Assembly: GCF_900602065.1 (NCBI RefSeq)
Contig: NZ_UWFN01000181.1
Span: 248,001 to 312,000 of the forward strand
DNA length: 64,000 bases
Origin: Pseudomonas viridiflava
GTDB taxonomy: Bacteria; Pseudomonadota; Gammaproteobacteria; Pseudomonadales; Pseudomonadaceae
Direction: 5' to 3'
Translations under genes and position numbers: made by a program
Notes under the pieces: generated by a model
What the model was told of the DNA's origin: nothing
What the model saw: the letters and a program-made list of their open reading frames with translations, nothing else
Database searches by the model: none
Shown: positions 39,720 to 49,580 of the stretch, in pieces
How the letters are laid out: every line of letters starts with the position of its first letter
Numbering within the stretch: position 1 is the stretch's first letter

Positions 39720-42700
39720 TCAGCCGATGGTCATCAAGCTCGCGTTACCACCCGCAGCGGCAGTGTTGACGCTCAGTGCACGTTCAATCACCAGACGTTC
39801 CAGTGCTACGTTGGTTTCGCCATGGGACAGCCCGTTGACGCCAACGATGGCGCCCGCCCGCTGGGCCACTTGCTCGCAAACAGCGCGCAGTTGATCCGAG
39901 TCGCCGTGGTGCAGAACAGCGTCGATTAGCACCTCGTCTTTCGTCCAGTCGGCCACCAGCTTGATCCGCGCCTGTACTTCTTTCGGCAGGCGGGCACGCA
40001 GTGGTTTGCTCAACGCGTTGTCCGGCCAGACCGCGCTGCTGCCTACGGCCAGAACGGCGGCCAGTTGAATAAGCAGGTCGCTTTCCGCTTCAGCAAGGCA
40101 GAGCACGTGTTCACGCGGCAGGATGCTGTAGCTGTTACGCTCGCCGGTAGGGCCCGCCAACAGGCGAGTCACGCCGCTTTGCGATTGCACGGCAAACTGG
40201 CTGCAGAGCTGATCCAGCTCGGTTTGCTGATTGCTGGTTGCCCAGGTTTTTAGCGCCTGCAATGGCTGGCTCAAGGCATCGCGCATGCGGGTGTCGGGTG
40301 CCGCCAGTGCATCGCCACGCACGAACGATTGCTCGATGGCGTCGACCGGACGGGTTGAGAGCAGGCGATACAGATACAGCGGGCCACCGGCTTTCGGCCC
40401 TGTGCCCGACAGGCCTTCACCGCCGAACGGTTGCACACCGACCACAGCCCCGACGATGTTGCGGTTAACGTAAACGTTGCCCGCGTTGACGTTGTCGATC
40501 ACTTTGGCAATGGTCTCGTCGATACGGGTATGTACGCCGAGCGTCAGGCCGTAACCGGAGGCGTTGATCTGACCGATCAACTGGTCCAGTTCCTTGCGCT
40601 TGTAACGGACTACGTGCAGCACCGGGCCGAAGATTTCACGTTGCAGCTCGTCGAAGCTTTCGAGTTCGATCAGCGTCGGCATCACATAGGTGCCGCGCTT
40701 GATTTCGTCACTGTCGGCGATTGCAACCTGATAGACCGTGCGGCCTTTGTCGCGCATGCCTTGAATGTGTTTATCAATGCCTGCCTTGGCTTCTGCGTCG
40801 ATCACCGGGCCGATGTCTACGGACAGACGCTCCGGGTTGCCGAGACGGCATTCAGCCATGGCGCCCTTGAGCATTTCGATGACGCGGTCGGCGGAATCTT
40901 CCTGCAGGCACAGTACGCGCAGGGCCGAGCAACGTTGACCGGCGCTGTCGAAGGCTGAGGACACGACGTCGATGACCACTTGTTCTGTGAGCGCCGAGGA
41001 GTCGACGATCATTGCGTTCTGGCCACCGGTTTCCGCGATCAGCGGGATCGGGCGACCTTGAGCGTCAAGGCGACCGGCAATGTTGCGTTGCAGCAGACGA
41101 GCGACTTCAGTGGAGCCGGTGAACATCACGCCTTTGACCCGATCGTCACCGACCAGACGGGCGCCGACGGTTTCACCGCGGCCGGGCAGCAATTGCAGCA
41201 CGCCTTCCGGAATGCCGGCTTCGAGCAGAATACGAACGGCCTGTGCGGCAACCAGTGGTGTTTGCTCAGCAGGTTTGGCCAGCACCGGGTTACCGGCAGC
41301 GAGGGCAGCGGCGACCTGGCCGCTGAAGATTGCCAGCGGGAAGTTCCACGGGCTGATGCAGACCACAGGACCCAGCGGGCGGTGCGCGTCGTTACTGAAG
41401 TCATTGCGTGCCTGCACCGCGTAATAGCGCAGGAAGTCCACCGCCTCGCGGACTTCTGCGATAGCGTTGGCGAAGGTCTTGCCTGCTTCGCGAGCCAGTA
41501 GGCCCATCAGTGGCTGGATCTCGGCTTCCATCAGGTCGGCGGCGCGCTCCAGAATCGCAGCGCGTTCAGCCGGTGGGGTGGCTTGCCAGATCGGGCCGGA
41601 ACTCAGGGCGCAGAGCAGGGCGTTGTCGACATCCTCCAGGCTGGCTTCCTGCACATGGCCGACTACATCGCGCAGATCGGATGGGTTCAGCAGCGGGGTA
41701 GCCGTGCCCTCACTTGCCGGGCAGCCGAGCATTGGCGCGGCCTTCCAGTCGTTGTGCGCGGTGGCCAACAAGGCAGAAGACAACGAGCCGAGACGATGTT
41801 CGTTGGCCAGGTCGATACCGCTGGAGTTGGCGCGCTCGGCACCATACAGATCGCGCGGCAAGGGGATGCGCGGGTGCGGCAGGCCGAAGCCGCCTTCCTG
41901 AGTCGCCATGCGCTCGATGCTGGCCACTGGGTCAGCGACCAGTTCCTGAATGGAAATCGACTGATCGGCAATACGGTTGACGAAGGAAGTATTCGCGCCG
42001 TTTTCCAGCAGGCGACGCACCAGATAAGCTAGCAGGGTTTCGTGAGTGCCTACCGGCGCATATACGCGACACGGTCGGTTCAGCTTGCCATCGGCGACCT
42101 TGCCCACGACTTGTTCGTAAAGCGGTTCGCCCATGCCGTGCAGGCATTGGAATTCGTACTGGCCGGGGTAATAGTTCTGACCGGCGATGTGGTAAATGGC
42201 CGACAGGGTGTGAGCGTTGTGCGTCGCGAATTGCGGGTAGATGACTTCCGGCACCGACAGCAGTTTGCGGGCGCAAGCGATGTAGGAAACGTCGGTGTAT
42301 ACCTTGCGGGTATAGACCGGATAGCCTTCCAGACCCTCAACCTGGGCGCGCTTGATTTCGCTGTCCCAGTAAGCGCCTTTTACCAGGCGAATCATCAGGC
42401 GGTGGCGGCTGCGGCGGGCCAGATCGATCACGTAGTCGATCACATACGGGCAGCGCTTCTGATAAGCCTGGATCACAAAGCCAATACCGTTCCAGCCGGT
42501 CAGCTGAGGCTCGAAGCACAGGCGCTCAAGCAGGTCCAGCGACAGCTCAAGACGGTCGGCTTCTTCGGCATCGATGTTCAGGCCGATGTCGTATTGCTTG
42601 GCCAGCAGGGTCAACGACAGCAGGCGCGGATACAGCTCTTCCATCACGCGTTCATACTGGGCGCGGCTGTAACGCGGGTGCAGTGCCGAGAGCTTGATGG

Positions 42701-43673
42701 AGATGCCCGGACCTTCGTAGATGCCACGCCCGTGGGACGCTTTGCCGATGGAGTGGATCGCCTGCTCGTAAGAGGCCAGGTATTTCTGTGCGTCGTGTTC
42801 GGTGAGTGCTGCTTCGCCGAGCATGTCGTAGGAGTAACGGAAGCCTTTGGCTTCGAAGCGGCTGGCGTTGGCCAATGCTTCGCCGATGGTTTCACCGGTG
42901 ACGAACTGTTCGCCCATCAGGCGCATGGCCATGTCCACGCCCTTGCGGATCATGGGTTCGCCGCTTTTGCCGATGATCCGGCTCAGGGACGATGTCAGCC
43001 CGGCTTCATTGTGCGTTGCGACCAATTTGCCAGTCAGCAGCAAGCCCCAGGTGGCGGCGTTGACGAACAGCGATGGGCTGTTGCCCAGGTGCGGATGCCA
43101 GTTGCCGGTGCTGATCTTGTCGCGGATCAATGCGTCGCGGGTGCCTTTGTCGGGAATACGCAGCAGCGCTTCGGCCAGGCACATCAGGGCTACACCTTCC
43201 TGAGACGACAGCGAGAACTCCTGCAGCAGGCCCTGAACGATCCCGGCACGGCCGCCAGCGCTCTTCTGGTTACGCAGCTTTTCGGCGATGGTCGCAGCCA
43301 GTTTGTTGGTCGCTTCAGCCATCGGTACCGGCAGGCGCGCCTGCTCGATGAGCATCGGCACCACTTCCGGTTCCGGTCGGCGATAGGCTGCAGTAATTGC
43401 AGCGCGCAGCACGGATTGCGGCAGGATGCTTTCTGCGAACTCAAGGAAACACTGGTGAGTTGTGTCCACCGGCAATTCGCCGTGGTCATCGCTGTCTTTG
43501 CCAACAGTGCCATTGAGTTCGGAAAGGGTTGCACCACCTTCGAGCTTTTCCAGGTAATTGAAAATCGCCTGTTTGATGAGCCAGTGCGGAGTCCGGTCAA
43601 TGGACTGAGCGGCTACTTTCAATCGCTCGCGGGTAGGGTCGTCAAGTTTGACACCCAGGGTGGTGGTCGCCAT
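39720..43673 (-). CDS. putA: Bifunctional proline dehydrogenase / P5C dehydrogenase and repressor
   Basis: Trifunctional PutA of 1317 residues. An N-terminal ribbon-helix-helix (residues 1-45, TTLGVKLDDPTRERLKVAAQ) binds DNA. The FAD proline dehydrogenase barrel (about 190-500) shows ISIKLSALHPRY and RLVKGAYWDSEIKRAQ. The aldehyde dehydrogenase half (about 560-1100) has SPWNFPLAIFSGQVAAALAA, the Glu of AETGGQNAM and the catalytic Cys of SAGQRCSALRVL, and a C-terminal domain ends the chain. It oxidises proline to glutamate and represses put genes when proline is low. Divergent from putP. Confidence 0.97.
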   Translation of the reverse strand: MATTTLGVKLDDPTRERLKVAAQSIDRTPHWLIKQAIFNYLEKLEGGATLSELNGTVGKDSDDHGELPVDTTHQCFLEFAESILPQSVLRAAITAAYRRPEPEVVPMLIEQARLPVPMAEATNKLAATIAEKLRNQKSAGGRAGIVQGLLQEFSLSSQEGVALMCLAEALLRIPDKGTRDALIRDKISTGNWHPHLGNSPSLFVNAATWGLLLTGKLVATHNEAGLTSSLSRIIGKSGEPMIRKGVDMAMRLMGEQFVTGETIGEALANASRFEAKGFRYSYDMLGEAALTEHDAQKYLASYEQAIHSIGKASHGRGIYEGPGISIKLSALHPRYSRAQYERVMEELYPRLLSLTLLAKQYDIGLNIDAEEADRLELSLDLLERLCFEPQLTGWNGIGFVIQAYQKRCPYVIDYVIDLARRSRHRLMIRLVKGAYWDSEIKRAQVEGLEGYPVYTRKVYTDVSYIACARKLLSVPEVIYPQFATHNAHTLSAIYHIAGQNYYPGQYEFQCLHGMGEPLYEQVVGKVADGKLNRPCRVYAPVGTHETLLAYLVRRLLENGANTSFVNRIADQSISIQELVADPVASIERMATQEGGFGLPHPRIPLPRDLYGAERANSSGIDLANEHRLGSLSSALLATAHNDWKAAPMLGCPASEGTATPLLNPSDLRDVVGHVQEASLEDVDNALLCALSSGPIWQATPPAERAAILERAADLMEAEIQPLMGLLAREAGKTFANAIAEVREAVDFLRYYAVQARNDFSNDAHRPLGPVVCISPWNFPLAIFSGQVAAALAAGNPVLAKPAEQTPLVAAQAVRILLEAGIPEGVLQLLPGRGETVGARLVGDDRVKGVMFTGSTEVARLLQRNIAGRLDAQGRPIPLIAETGGQNAMIVDSSALTEQVVIDVVSSAFDSAGQRCSALRVLCLQEDSADRVIEMLKGAMAECRLGNPERLSVDIGPVIDAEAKAGIDKHIQGMRDKGRTVYQVAIADSDEIKRGTYVMPTLIELESFDELQREIFGPVLHVVRYKRKELDQLIGQINASGYGLTLGVHTRIDETIAKVIDNVNAGNVYVNRNIVGAVVGVQPFGGEGLSGTGPKAGGPLYLYRLLSTRPVDAIEQSFVRGDALAAPDTRMRDALSQPLQALKTWATSNQQTELDQLCSQFAVQSQSGVTRLLAGPTGERNSYSILPREHVLCLAEAESDLLIQLAAVLAVGSSAVWPDNALSKPLRARLPKEVQARIKLVADWTKDEVLIDAVLHHGDSDQLRAVCEQVAQRAGAIVGVNGLSHGETNVALERLVIERALSVNTAAAGGNASLMTIG

Positions 43674-44127
43674 GTGCTGTCCTCATCATGCCACTGCAAT
43701 GTGGCCTTGGTTGTCGGACAAGATTAGCCATGAGCCGGTCAGGGTGCAACCGGGTGCAACCCTTTTTTTGCTGAATATTTTCGGCACCTGCCAGGCGGTC
43801 CGGCTTTGATGTTCTGTGCTGCACAAACGCAGTGCCGATGTTCAGATGAAAGGCGGCTGGCGCTCTGGAACGGGGCAGGATTCGCGGTAATCGGGTGGCG
43901 ATAACGTCGAGGTGCAACTTTTTGGCCGTAAATGGGTTGCACCGCCAATGAGTTGTTGAATAGGATGCGTCGCGATGTCGCATGTGCGACCAAGAATTGT
44001 TCTCGCGTGACTGGCGTTGGTCGGGAGTGAGGCCAGAAAATCTGCCACTTTTTTCTGCGCTTTGGCTGTAAACCTCCCGGTCAAAGCCGGTCTCGCTAAA
44101 TAAAAACAATGCCAAGGCGAAATACCC
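43674..44127. promoter_or_regulatory. put control region with four PutA-operator-like hexamers
   Basis: In the 454 nt between putA and putP I find TGCAAC at 43745-43750, 43755-43760 and 43913-43918 and GTTGCA at 43936-43941. GTTGCA is the hexamer recognised by the PutA ribbon-helix-helix in E. coli. Two sites sit close to the putA start and two mid-region. This fits autoregulation by PutA of both divergent genes. No gene is seen here. Confidence 0.75.
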
Positions 44128-45615
44128 ATGAGTGTCAGCAACCCTACCTTGATCACCTTCGTGATCTATATCGCAGCAATGGTGCTGATAGGCCTGATGG
44201 CTTATCGCTCAACCAACAACCTGTCGGACTATATTCTTGGCGGCCGCAGTCTGGGCAGCGTCGTTACGGCGTTGTCGGCCGGTGCTTCGGACATGAGCGG
44301 CTGGCTATTGATGGGCTTGCCGGGTGCCATTTATATGTCGGGCCTGTCTGAAAGCTGGATCGCGATCGGCCTGATTATCGGTGCTTATCTGAATTGGCTG
44401 TTTGTCGCCGGTCGCCTGCGTGTACAGACCGAGCACAACGGCGATGCTCTGACGCTGCCGGACTATTTCACCAGCCGTTTCGAAGACAAAAGTGGCTTGC
44501 TGCGCGTGATCTCTGCGGTGGTGATTCTGGTGTTCTTCACCATTTATTGCGCCTCGGGCATTGTTGCCGGTGCACGCCTGTTTGAAAGCACCTTCGGTAT
44601 GTCTTACGAAACTGCGCTGTGGGCCGGCGCTGCCGCAACCATCGCTTACACGTTTGTAGGTGGATTTCTCGCAGTGAGCTGGACTGACACGGTGCAGGCA
44701 ACACTGATGATTTTTGCGTTGATCCTGACGCCGATCATTGTGCTGCTGGCCACCGGTGGCGTTGACGCGACATTCCTTGCCATCGAGGCCAAGGATCCAG
44801 CCAACTTCGACATGTTCCGCAATACCAGCATCATCGGCATCATTTCCCTGATGGGCTGGGGCTTGGGCTACTTCGGTCAGCCACACATTCTGGCGCGCTT
44901 CATGGCGGCAGATTCGGTGAAGTCGATTGCCAGCGCACGACGCATTTCCATGACCTGGATGATCCTCTGTCTGGGTGGCACCGTGGCGGCGGGCTTCTTC
45001 GGCATTGCCTATTTCTCGGCGCATCCCGAGGTCGCCGGGCCTGTCACTGAAAACCCGGAGCGGGTCTTCATCGAACTGGCCAAGTTGCTGTTCAATCCTT
45101 GGGTGACTGGCGTATTGCTCTCGGCGATTCTGGCCGCGGTGATGAGCACGCTGAGCTGTCAACTGCTAGTGTGCTCCAGCGCGCTGACCGAGGACTTCTA
45201 TAAAGCCTTCCTGCGTAAAAACGCTTCGCAAAAGGAGCTGGTCTGGGTCGGCCGTGCGATGGTGTTGCTGATCGCGATTATCTCTATCTTGCTGGCCGCC
45301 GATCCGAACAACCGTGTACTGGGGCTGGTGAGCTATGCATGGGCTGGCTTCGGCGCTGCATTTGGTCCGGTGGTGTTGATTTCGGTGCTCTGGAAAGGCA
45401 TGACGCGTAACGGGGCGCTTGCTGGCGTGCTGGTTGGCGCAATCACCGTGATCGTCTGGAAGCAGTTGGGGATCTGGGGTCTGTACGAAATTATCCCGGG
45501 CTTCCTGTTCGCCAGCATCGCCATCGTGGTGTTCAGCCTGATTGGCAAAGGTCCGTCGACAGGTATGCAGGAGCGTTTTGAGCTGGCTGAGAAAGAGTTC
45601 AAGGCTGCACGGTAG
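44128..45615 (+). CDS. putP: Sodium/proline symporter
   Basis: SSS-family transporter of 495 residues with about 13 helices. Diagnostic stretches are GGRSLGSVVTALSAGASDMS near the N-terminus, where Na+-binding residues lie, MGWGLGYFGQPHILARFMAA, and ALTEDFYKAFLRKNAS. It imports proline for breakdown by PutA, its divergent neighbour. ATG 44128 has AAGG about 10 nt upstream. Confidence 0.95.
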   Translation: MSVSNPTLITFVIYIAAMVLIGLMAYRSTNNLSDYILGGRSLGSVVTALSAGASDMSGWLLMGLPGAIYMSGLSESWIAIGLIIGAYLNWLFVAGRLRVQTEHNGDALTLPDYFTSRFEDKSGLLRVISAVVILVFFTIYCASGIVAGARLFESTFGMSYETALWAGAAATIAYTFVGGFLAVSWTDTVQATLMIFALILTPIIVLLATGGVDATFLAIEAKDPANFDMFRNTSIIGIISLMGWGLGYFGQPHILARFMAADSVKSIASARRISMTWMILCLGGTVAAGFFGIAYFSAHPEVAGPVTENPERVFIELAKLLFNPWVTGVLLSAILAAVMSTLSCQLLVCSSALTEDFYKAFLRKNASQKELVWVGRAMVLLIAIISILLAADPNNRVLGLVSYAWAGFGAAFGPVVLISVLWKGMTRNGALAGVLVGAITVIVWKQLGIWGLYEIIPGFLFASIAIVVFSLIGKGPSTGMQERFELAEKEFKAAR

Positions 45616-45631
45616 ATGTTGAAAGAATAAC

Positions 45632-45710
45632 CTGTAGGAGCCAACGTGTTGGCGAAGCGTCGGGTGGGTGTAATGACTGCTATCGCTTCGCCAACAAGTT
45701 GGCTCCTACA
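45632..45710. repeat. REPIN, GTAGGAGCCAACTTGTTGGCGAAGCG family
   Basis: Arms CTGTAGGAGCCAACGTGTTG and CAACAAGTTGGCTCCTACA in inverted order between the convergent putP and lyase genes. Confidence 0.9.
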
Positions 45711-45746
45711 AGGACTGCGTTTGCCGCTGCTGCAGTGTCAGCAGCA

Positions 45747-46418
45747 CTAAATCTTGTTGTGATCAATGTCCAGCTTATAGAAAGTGGCTTTACCGCCTTC
45801 GCTGCTGTAACCCTTGTTGTCTTGCACGTAAACTCCTGCCTTGAAGTACAGCGGCTTGTCTCGCCAGGTGGCGCTGATCGGGCTGCTCCAGTTCTTTCCT
45901 CTGGCGCTGACACTCAGGTCGCCACCAGGGCTGAGGTGGATCTTGTAATTGAACCGCTCATTCAGCGGCACACCTTCTGCTATCGGAATGACGCGGCTTT
46001 TATCATCGTCATAACGGTTGCGGACTTTGGCAACGATGTTTCCGGACTTAGTGTCTTCTTTGTACTGATACTCAACTTTGAGCATCGGCTCGGTACTTTC
46101 GTAGGCATGTATCTGGCCAATCACGATCTTGCCGGAAGAGGGGACTTGATTAACTTCCAGTGTCGCGTCGAGAAAGTTGTCGGCCTGCGGATACATCCAG
46201 TTATGTAACGTACCGTCGGCCCAGGTCTCTCGAAGTTCGCTGCGCGGGTATTTGGCGTTGGCAGTTTTTGAGCCGGTGACGGGTGACCAGAAAAAGATGT
46301 AACCCGACTCAGACCGAAAGTACTTGCCGTCATAGCCCTTCTTCAGCTGGGCTGTCTCGATGGTTTTGGGGGGCGAACCCACAGGAATGCTCAGATTCCA
46401 CGAAGCCATGTCTACCAT
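45747..46418 (-). CDS. Polysaccharide lyase family 7 (alginate lyase), leaderless
   Basis: Single-domain lyase of 223 residues with all PL7 signatures: RSELRE (residues 59-64), QIH (102-104) and YFKAGVY (191-197), holding the neutralising and catalytic Arg, Gln, His and Tyr. It cleaves alginate by beta-elimination. No signal peptide is present from any start, so it is cytoplasmic or leaves by another route. ATG 46418 is chosen with GGA upstream; ATG at codon 4 and one eight residues upstream are alternatives. Not linked to an alginate operon here. Confidence 0.87.
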   Translation of the reverse strand: MVDMASWNLSIPVGSPPKTIETAQLKKGYDGKYFRSESGYIFFWSPVTGSKTANAKYPRSELRETWADGTLHNWMYPQADNFLDATLEVNQVPSSGKIVIGQIHAYESTEPMLKVEYQYKEDTKSGNIVAKVRNRYDDDKSRVIPIAEGVPLNERFNYKIHLSPGGDLSVSARGKNWSSPISATWRDKPLYFKAGVYVQDNKGYSSEGGKATFYKLDIDHNKI

Positions 46419-46730
46419 GTGATGTTTTCCAATATGTCGCATTGCCAGTAAGAGGCGTCTATGTCAAGCCTTTGCGGGTTGTTGTTATACGTTCTCAATA
46501 ACGTTCTGTTAATGATTAATTGTCGAACGAGTGACGTCAAAGTGCTGTCACATTGGCTGTAGGGCATGTACTCACTGGCCTGTAGGACATGACCGTTAGT
46601 CGGGTGGATGTGAACTTTAGCGAACGGTGTCACAAAGCCAGCTTTAGTTTCCGTCAGAGCCGACTAGAGTTATCTTGATTGGAAATCAACGCGACGGTCC
46701 CTGGATGTCGTGCTACTTAAGAGAAGCTGC

Positions 46731-48860
46731 ATGGAATGCGCGCAAACCAAGCCGGGTGATGGCTGTTCTGTTTTGTTGGTTGTTGATGACTATCCAGAGA
46801 ATCTGGTGACGATGCGTGCTGTTCTGCAGAGACAGGACTGGTGCATCGTGACTGCGAGCTCAGGAATCGAGGCATTGACCGTGCTCCTGGAGCGCGAGGT
46901 CGATCTGGTACTGCTTGATGTGCAGATGCCGGGCATGGACGGTTTTGAGGTCGCACGCCTGATGCGCGGCAGCCAGCGAACGCGGCTGACCCCTATCATT
47001 TTCCTGACTGCCAACGAGCAGTCTCAGGACGCCGTACATCGTGGTTACGCCAGCGGCGCAATCGACTACCTGTTCAAACCCTTCGATCCCAACGTACTCA
47101 GGCCCAAAGTTCAGGCTCTGCTTGAGCAGCAGCAGAATCAGCGTGCCCTGCAACGGATCTCCCGAGAGCTGGAAACTGCCCGGGCCTTCAACGCGTCGGT
47201 GCTGGACAACATCGATGAGGGAATTCTGGTCGTCAGTGAGGCCGGACTCATCAATTTCGCTAACCCGGCTATCTGTCGGTTGCTCGGTGCCAATGCCGAG
47301 CAATTGAGAGGTACCAACGTGATTGATTATCTGATCGAGCCGCAGGTCTCTGACTGGGCGCAGTCAGGGTTCTATCGTCACTATCGCAACGCTGAAATCT
47401 ACCGTCTGCACGATGCCGTCCTGCGTACCCATGAAGGCTGCAAGCTGCCAGTGGCATTGTCGTGCGCGCCTTTGCCCGTAGAGCAGAAGGCCATGGTGTT
47501 CAGCATTCTGGACATGTCGGTGGTCCGCGATCTCTATCAGCAACTGGAGCAGCAGGCCGTTACTGATGCGCTGACGGGTTTGCTTAACCGGCGAGGCTTT
47601 TATCAGGCCGTAGAAGGCTTGTTGTTACGCAACGAGCAGGCCGGGCGATTCCTGGTGTTGCTGTACCTGGATCTGGACGGCTTCAAGCGCGTCAACGATT
47701 CCCTGGGGCATGATGCAGGCGATCAAGTGCTGCTTTGGGTTTCCCAGCAGCTCAAGGATTGTATGCGGCCATACGACGTGCTCGCGCGCATGGGCGGCGA
47801 TGAGTTCACCGTGGTCATCGACGGTCTGGATTTTCCTGAGCAGGCTGCCAAGGTGGCGGAAAAGCTGATTGAGCGGGTGTCAGTCCGCAGGCAGGTCGAC
47901 GGCCTGGATGTCACGCTTGGCGCCAGTATCGGCATTGCCACCTATCCCGATTGCGGGTCCAATCTCGACGGCTTGCTGCGTGCGGCAGATATCGCCATGT
48001 ACGAGGCCAAACGGGCCGGTCGTCAGCAGTATCGGTTCTACGATCAGGAAATGAACGGCCGGGCGCGTTCCAGGTTGATGCTCGAAGACAGTGTGCGCAG
48101 CGCTATCGATGGCCAGGATTTCTCTATGGTCTATCAGCCGCAGGTATCCATCGCTGATGGCAAGTTGCGTGGTTTCGAAGCGTTATTGCGTTGGCAGCAT
48201 CCGAGCGCCGGGGATGTGCCGCCGGGCGTGTTCATCCCGTTGCTGGAAGAGACCCGGCTGATCAACAAGCTGGGCGGCTGGATCTTCGAGCAAGGCGCCG
48301 AGCATCGTAGCCGCTGCAATGAGGTTTTTGATGCCGGGCTGGTGCTGAGCATCAGCATCAGTCCCACCCAGTTCTGCATGCCTAACCTTGCCTCAGAGTT
48401 GCGCCGCGCCATGCAGCGTTACGATCTGAAGCCGGGCCAGTTGGAGGTTGAACTCACCGAAGCATCGCTGGTACACAATCTGTCCCACAGCCGTAATCAG
48501 ATCCGCCATCTGCATGACATCGGTGTGAGTGTGGCGCTGGATGATTTTGGTGTCGGCGAGTGTTCGCTGACGCATCTGCGTAACCTGGATATCGATACGC
48601 TCAAGATAGATCGGCACTTCATCGCGGGCATGCTGACAACGCCGCGCGATACCGCTGTAGCGCGCAGCATTATCGACCTGTGCCGTAACCTTGATGTGCT
48701 GGTGATCGCTGAAGGCGTCGAGACCCTCGAGCAATATCAGTGGCTGGCTGAAAACGGTTGTCAGCTGATTCAGGGGTATCTGGTCGGACGGCCCATGCTG
48801 GCCGACGACGCCCTGCGCTTTCCGAAGGTATTCGACTGGGAGAGCCTGAAACAGCATTGA
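46731..48860 (+). CDS. Response regulator with PAS, GGDEF and EAL domains
   Basis: Cyclic-di-GMP signalling protein of 709 residues from ATG 46731; an in-frame GTG at 46710 adds seven. Domains in order: receiver (about 10-125) with phospho-Asp63 in VLLDVQMPGMDG and KPFDP; PAS (about 150-265); GGDEF (about 275-435) with an intact RMGGDEFTVVI and the inhibitory RPYD site; EAL (about 450-700) with FEALLRW, VELTEAS, DDFGVGECSL, LKIDRHF and EGVETLEQ. The Asn of the usual NLSxxQF metal site is Ser here (SISPTQF), so phosphodiesterase activity may be weak. No histidine kinase gene is adjacent. Confidence 0.92.
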   Translation: MECAQTKPGDGCSVLLVVDDYPENLVTMRAVLQRQDWCIVTASSGIEALTVLLEREVDLVLLDVQMPGMDGFEVARLMRGSQRTRLTPIIFLTANEQSQDAVHRGYASGAIDYLFKPFDPNVLRPKVQALLEQQQNQRALQRISRELETARAFNASVLDNIDEGILVVSEAGLINFANPAICRLLGANAEQLRGTNVIDYLIEPQVSDWAQSGFYRHYRNAEIYRLHDAVLRTHEGCKLPVALSCAPLPVEQKAMVFSILDMSVVRDLYQQLEQQAVTDALTGLLNRRGFYQAVEGLLLRNEQAGRFLVLLYLDLDGFKRVNDSLGHDAGDQVLLWVSQQLKDCMRPYDVLARMGGDEFTVVIDGLDFPEQAAKVAEKLIERVSVRRQVDGLDVTLGASIGIATYPDCGSNLDGLLRAADIAMYEAKRAGRQQYRFYDQEMNGRARSRLMLEDSVRSAIDGQDFSMVYQPQVSIADGKLRGFEALLRWQHPSAGDVPPGVFIPLLEETRLINKLGGWIFEQGAEHRSRCNEVFDAGLVLSISISPTQFCMPNLASELRRAMQRYDLKPGQLEVELTEASLVHNLSHSRNQIRHLHDIGVSVALDDFGVGECSLTHLRNLDIDTLKIDRHFIAGMLTTPRDTAVARSIIDLCRNLDVLVIAEGVETLEQYQWLAENGCQLIQGYLVGRPMLADDALRFPKVFDWESLKQH

Positions 48861-48900
48861 TTTATGTACACTGGCGCCTTTTGAATCAGCGTTACGGCTC

Positions 48901-49407
48901 ATGACTGCATCGGCGACTGCTCCTCTCAAATACCTTCAGGCCTATCCTCCTGCGCTTCAGGATCAGGTGCGGCAGCTGATCGCCCGCAACAAACTGGGTG
49001 AGTATTTACAGCAGCGTTACCCCGGTCGTCATGAGGTCCAGAGCGATAAGGCGCTGTATGCCTACGCGTTGGGGCTCAAGCAGGAGTACCTGCGAAACGC
49101 GCCGAACATCGACAAAGTGCTGTTTGATAATCGGCTCGATCTGACTCATCGCGCATTGGGGCTGCACACCACGATTTCCCGCGTGCAGGGCGGCAAGCTC
49201 AAGGCCAAGAAAGAAATTCGCGTCGCCTCGCTGTTCAAGGAAGCGCCACCGGAATTCCTGAAAATGATCGTGGTGCACGAACTGGCGCACTTCAAGGAGT
49301 CCGATCACAACAAGGCGTTTTACCAGCTGTGCGAGCACATGCAGCCGGGTTATCACCAGTTGGAGTTTGATCTGCGGATTTACCTGACCTGGCGGGATAT
49401 GCAGTAG
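48901..49407 (+). CDS. YgjP-like zinc metallopeptidase domain protein
   Basis: Cytoplasmic protein of 168 residues with the zinc motif VVHELAHFKESDHNKAFYQL: HExxH plus a third His in DHNKAF, typical of the YgjP/WLM (DUF45) clan. It follows the response regulator by 40 nt on the same strand and may be cotranscribed. Substrate unknown; some relatives act in DNA-protein crosslink repair, which I do not claim here. Confidence 0.85.
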   Translation: MTASATAPLKYLQAYPPALQDQVRQLIARNKLGEYLQQRYPGRHEVQSDKALYAYALGLKQEYLRNAPNIDKVLFDNRLDLTHRALGLHTTISRVQGGKLKAKKEIRVASLFKEAPPEFLKMIVVHELAHFKESDHNKAFYQLCEHMQPGYHQLEFDLRIYLTWRDMQ

Positions 49408-49430
49408 CACCAAGGATGAGCGACATTCCG

Positions 49431-49517
49431 GTGGGAGCGAATTCATTCGCGAAGGCGGTGCCTCAGTCGCTGAATCTCTTTGAGCTATGCCCCCTTCGCG
49501 AATAAATTCGCTCCCAC
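49431..49517. repeat. REPIN, GTGGGAGCGAATTCATTCGCGAAGG family
   Basis: Arms GTGGGAGCGAATTCATTCGC and GCGAATAAATTCGCTCCCAC in inverted order, between two co-oriented genes. Confidence 0.92.
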
Positions 49518-49580
49518 ACAGTCTGCACAGGTCAATCACCCGCCATGCCCTCACCGTCAAGATAATAGGCCCTCACTTCA

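Noticed and set aside
42042..43727. Open frame of 561 codons opposite putA
   Set aside because: Antisense shadow of a fully recognisable PutA, with composition unlike a protein.
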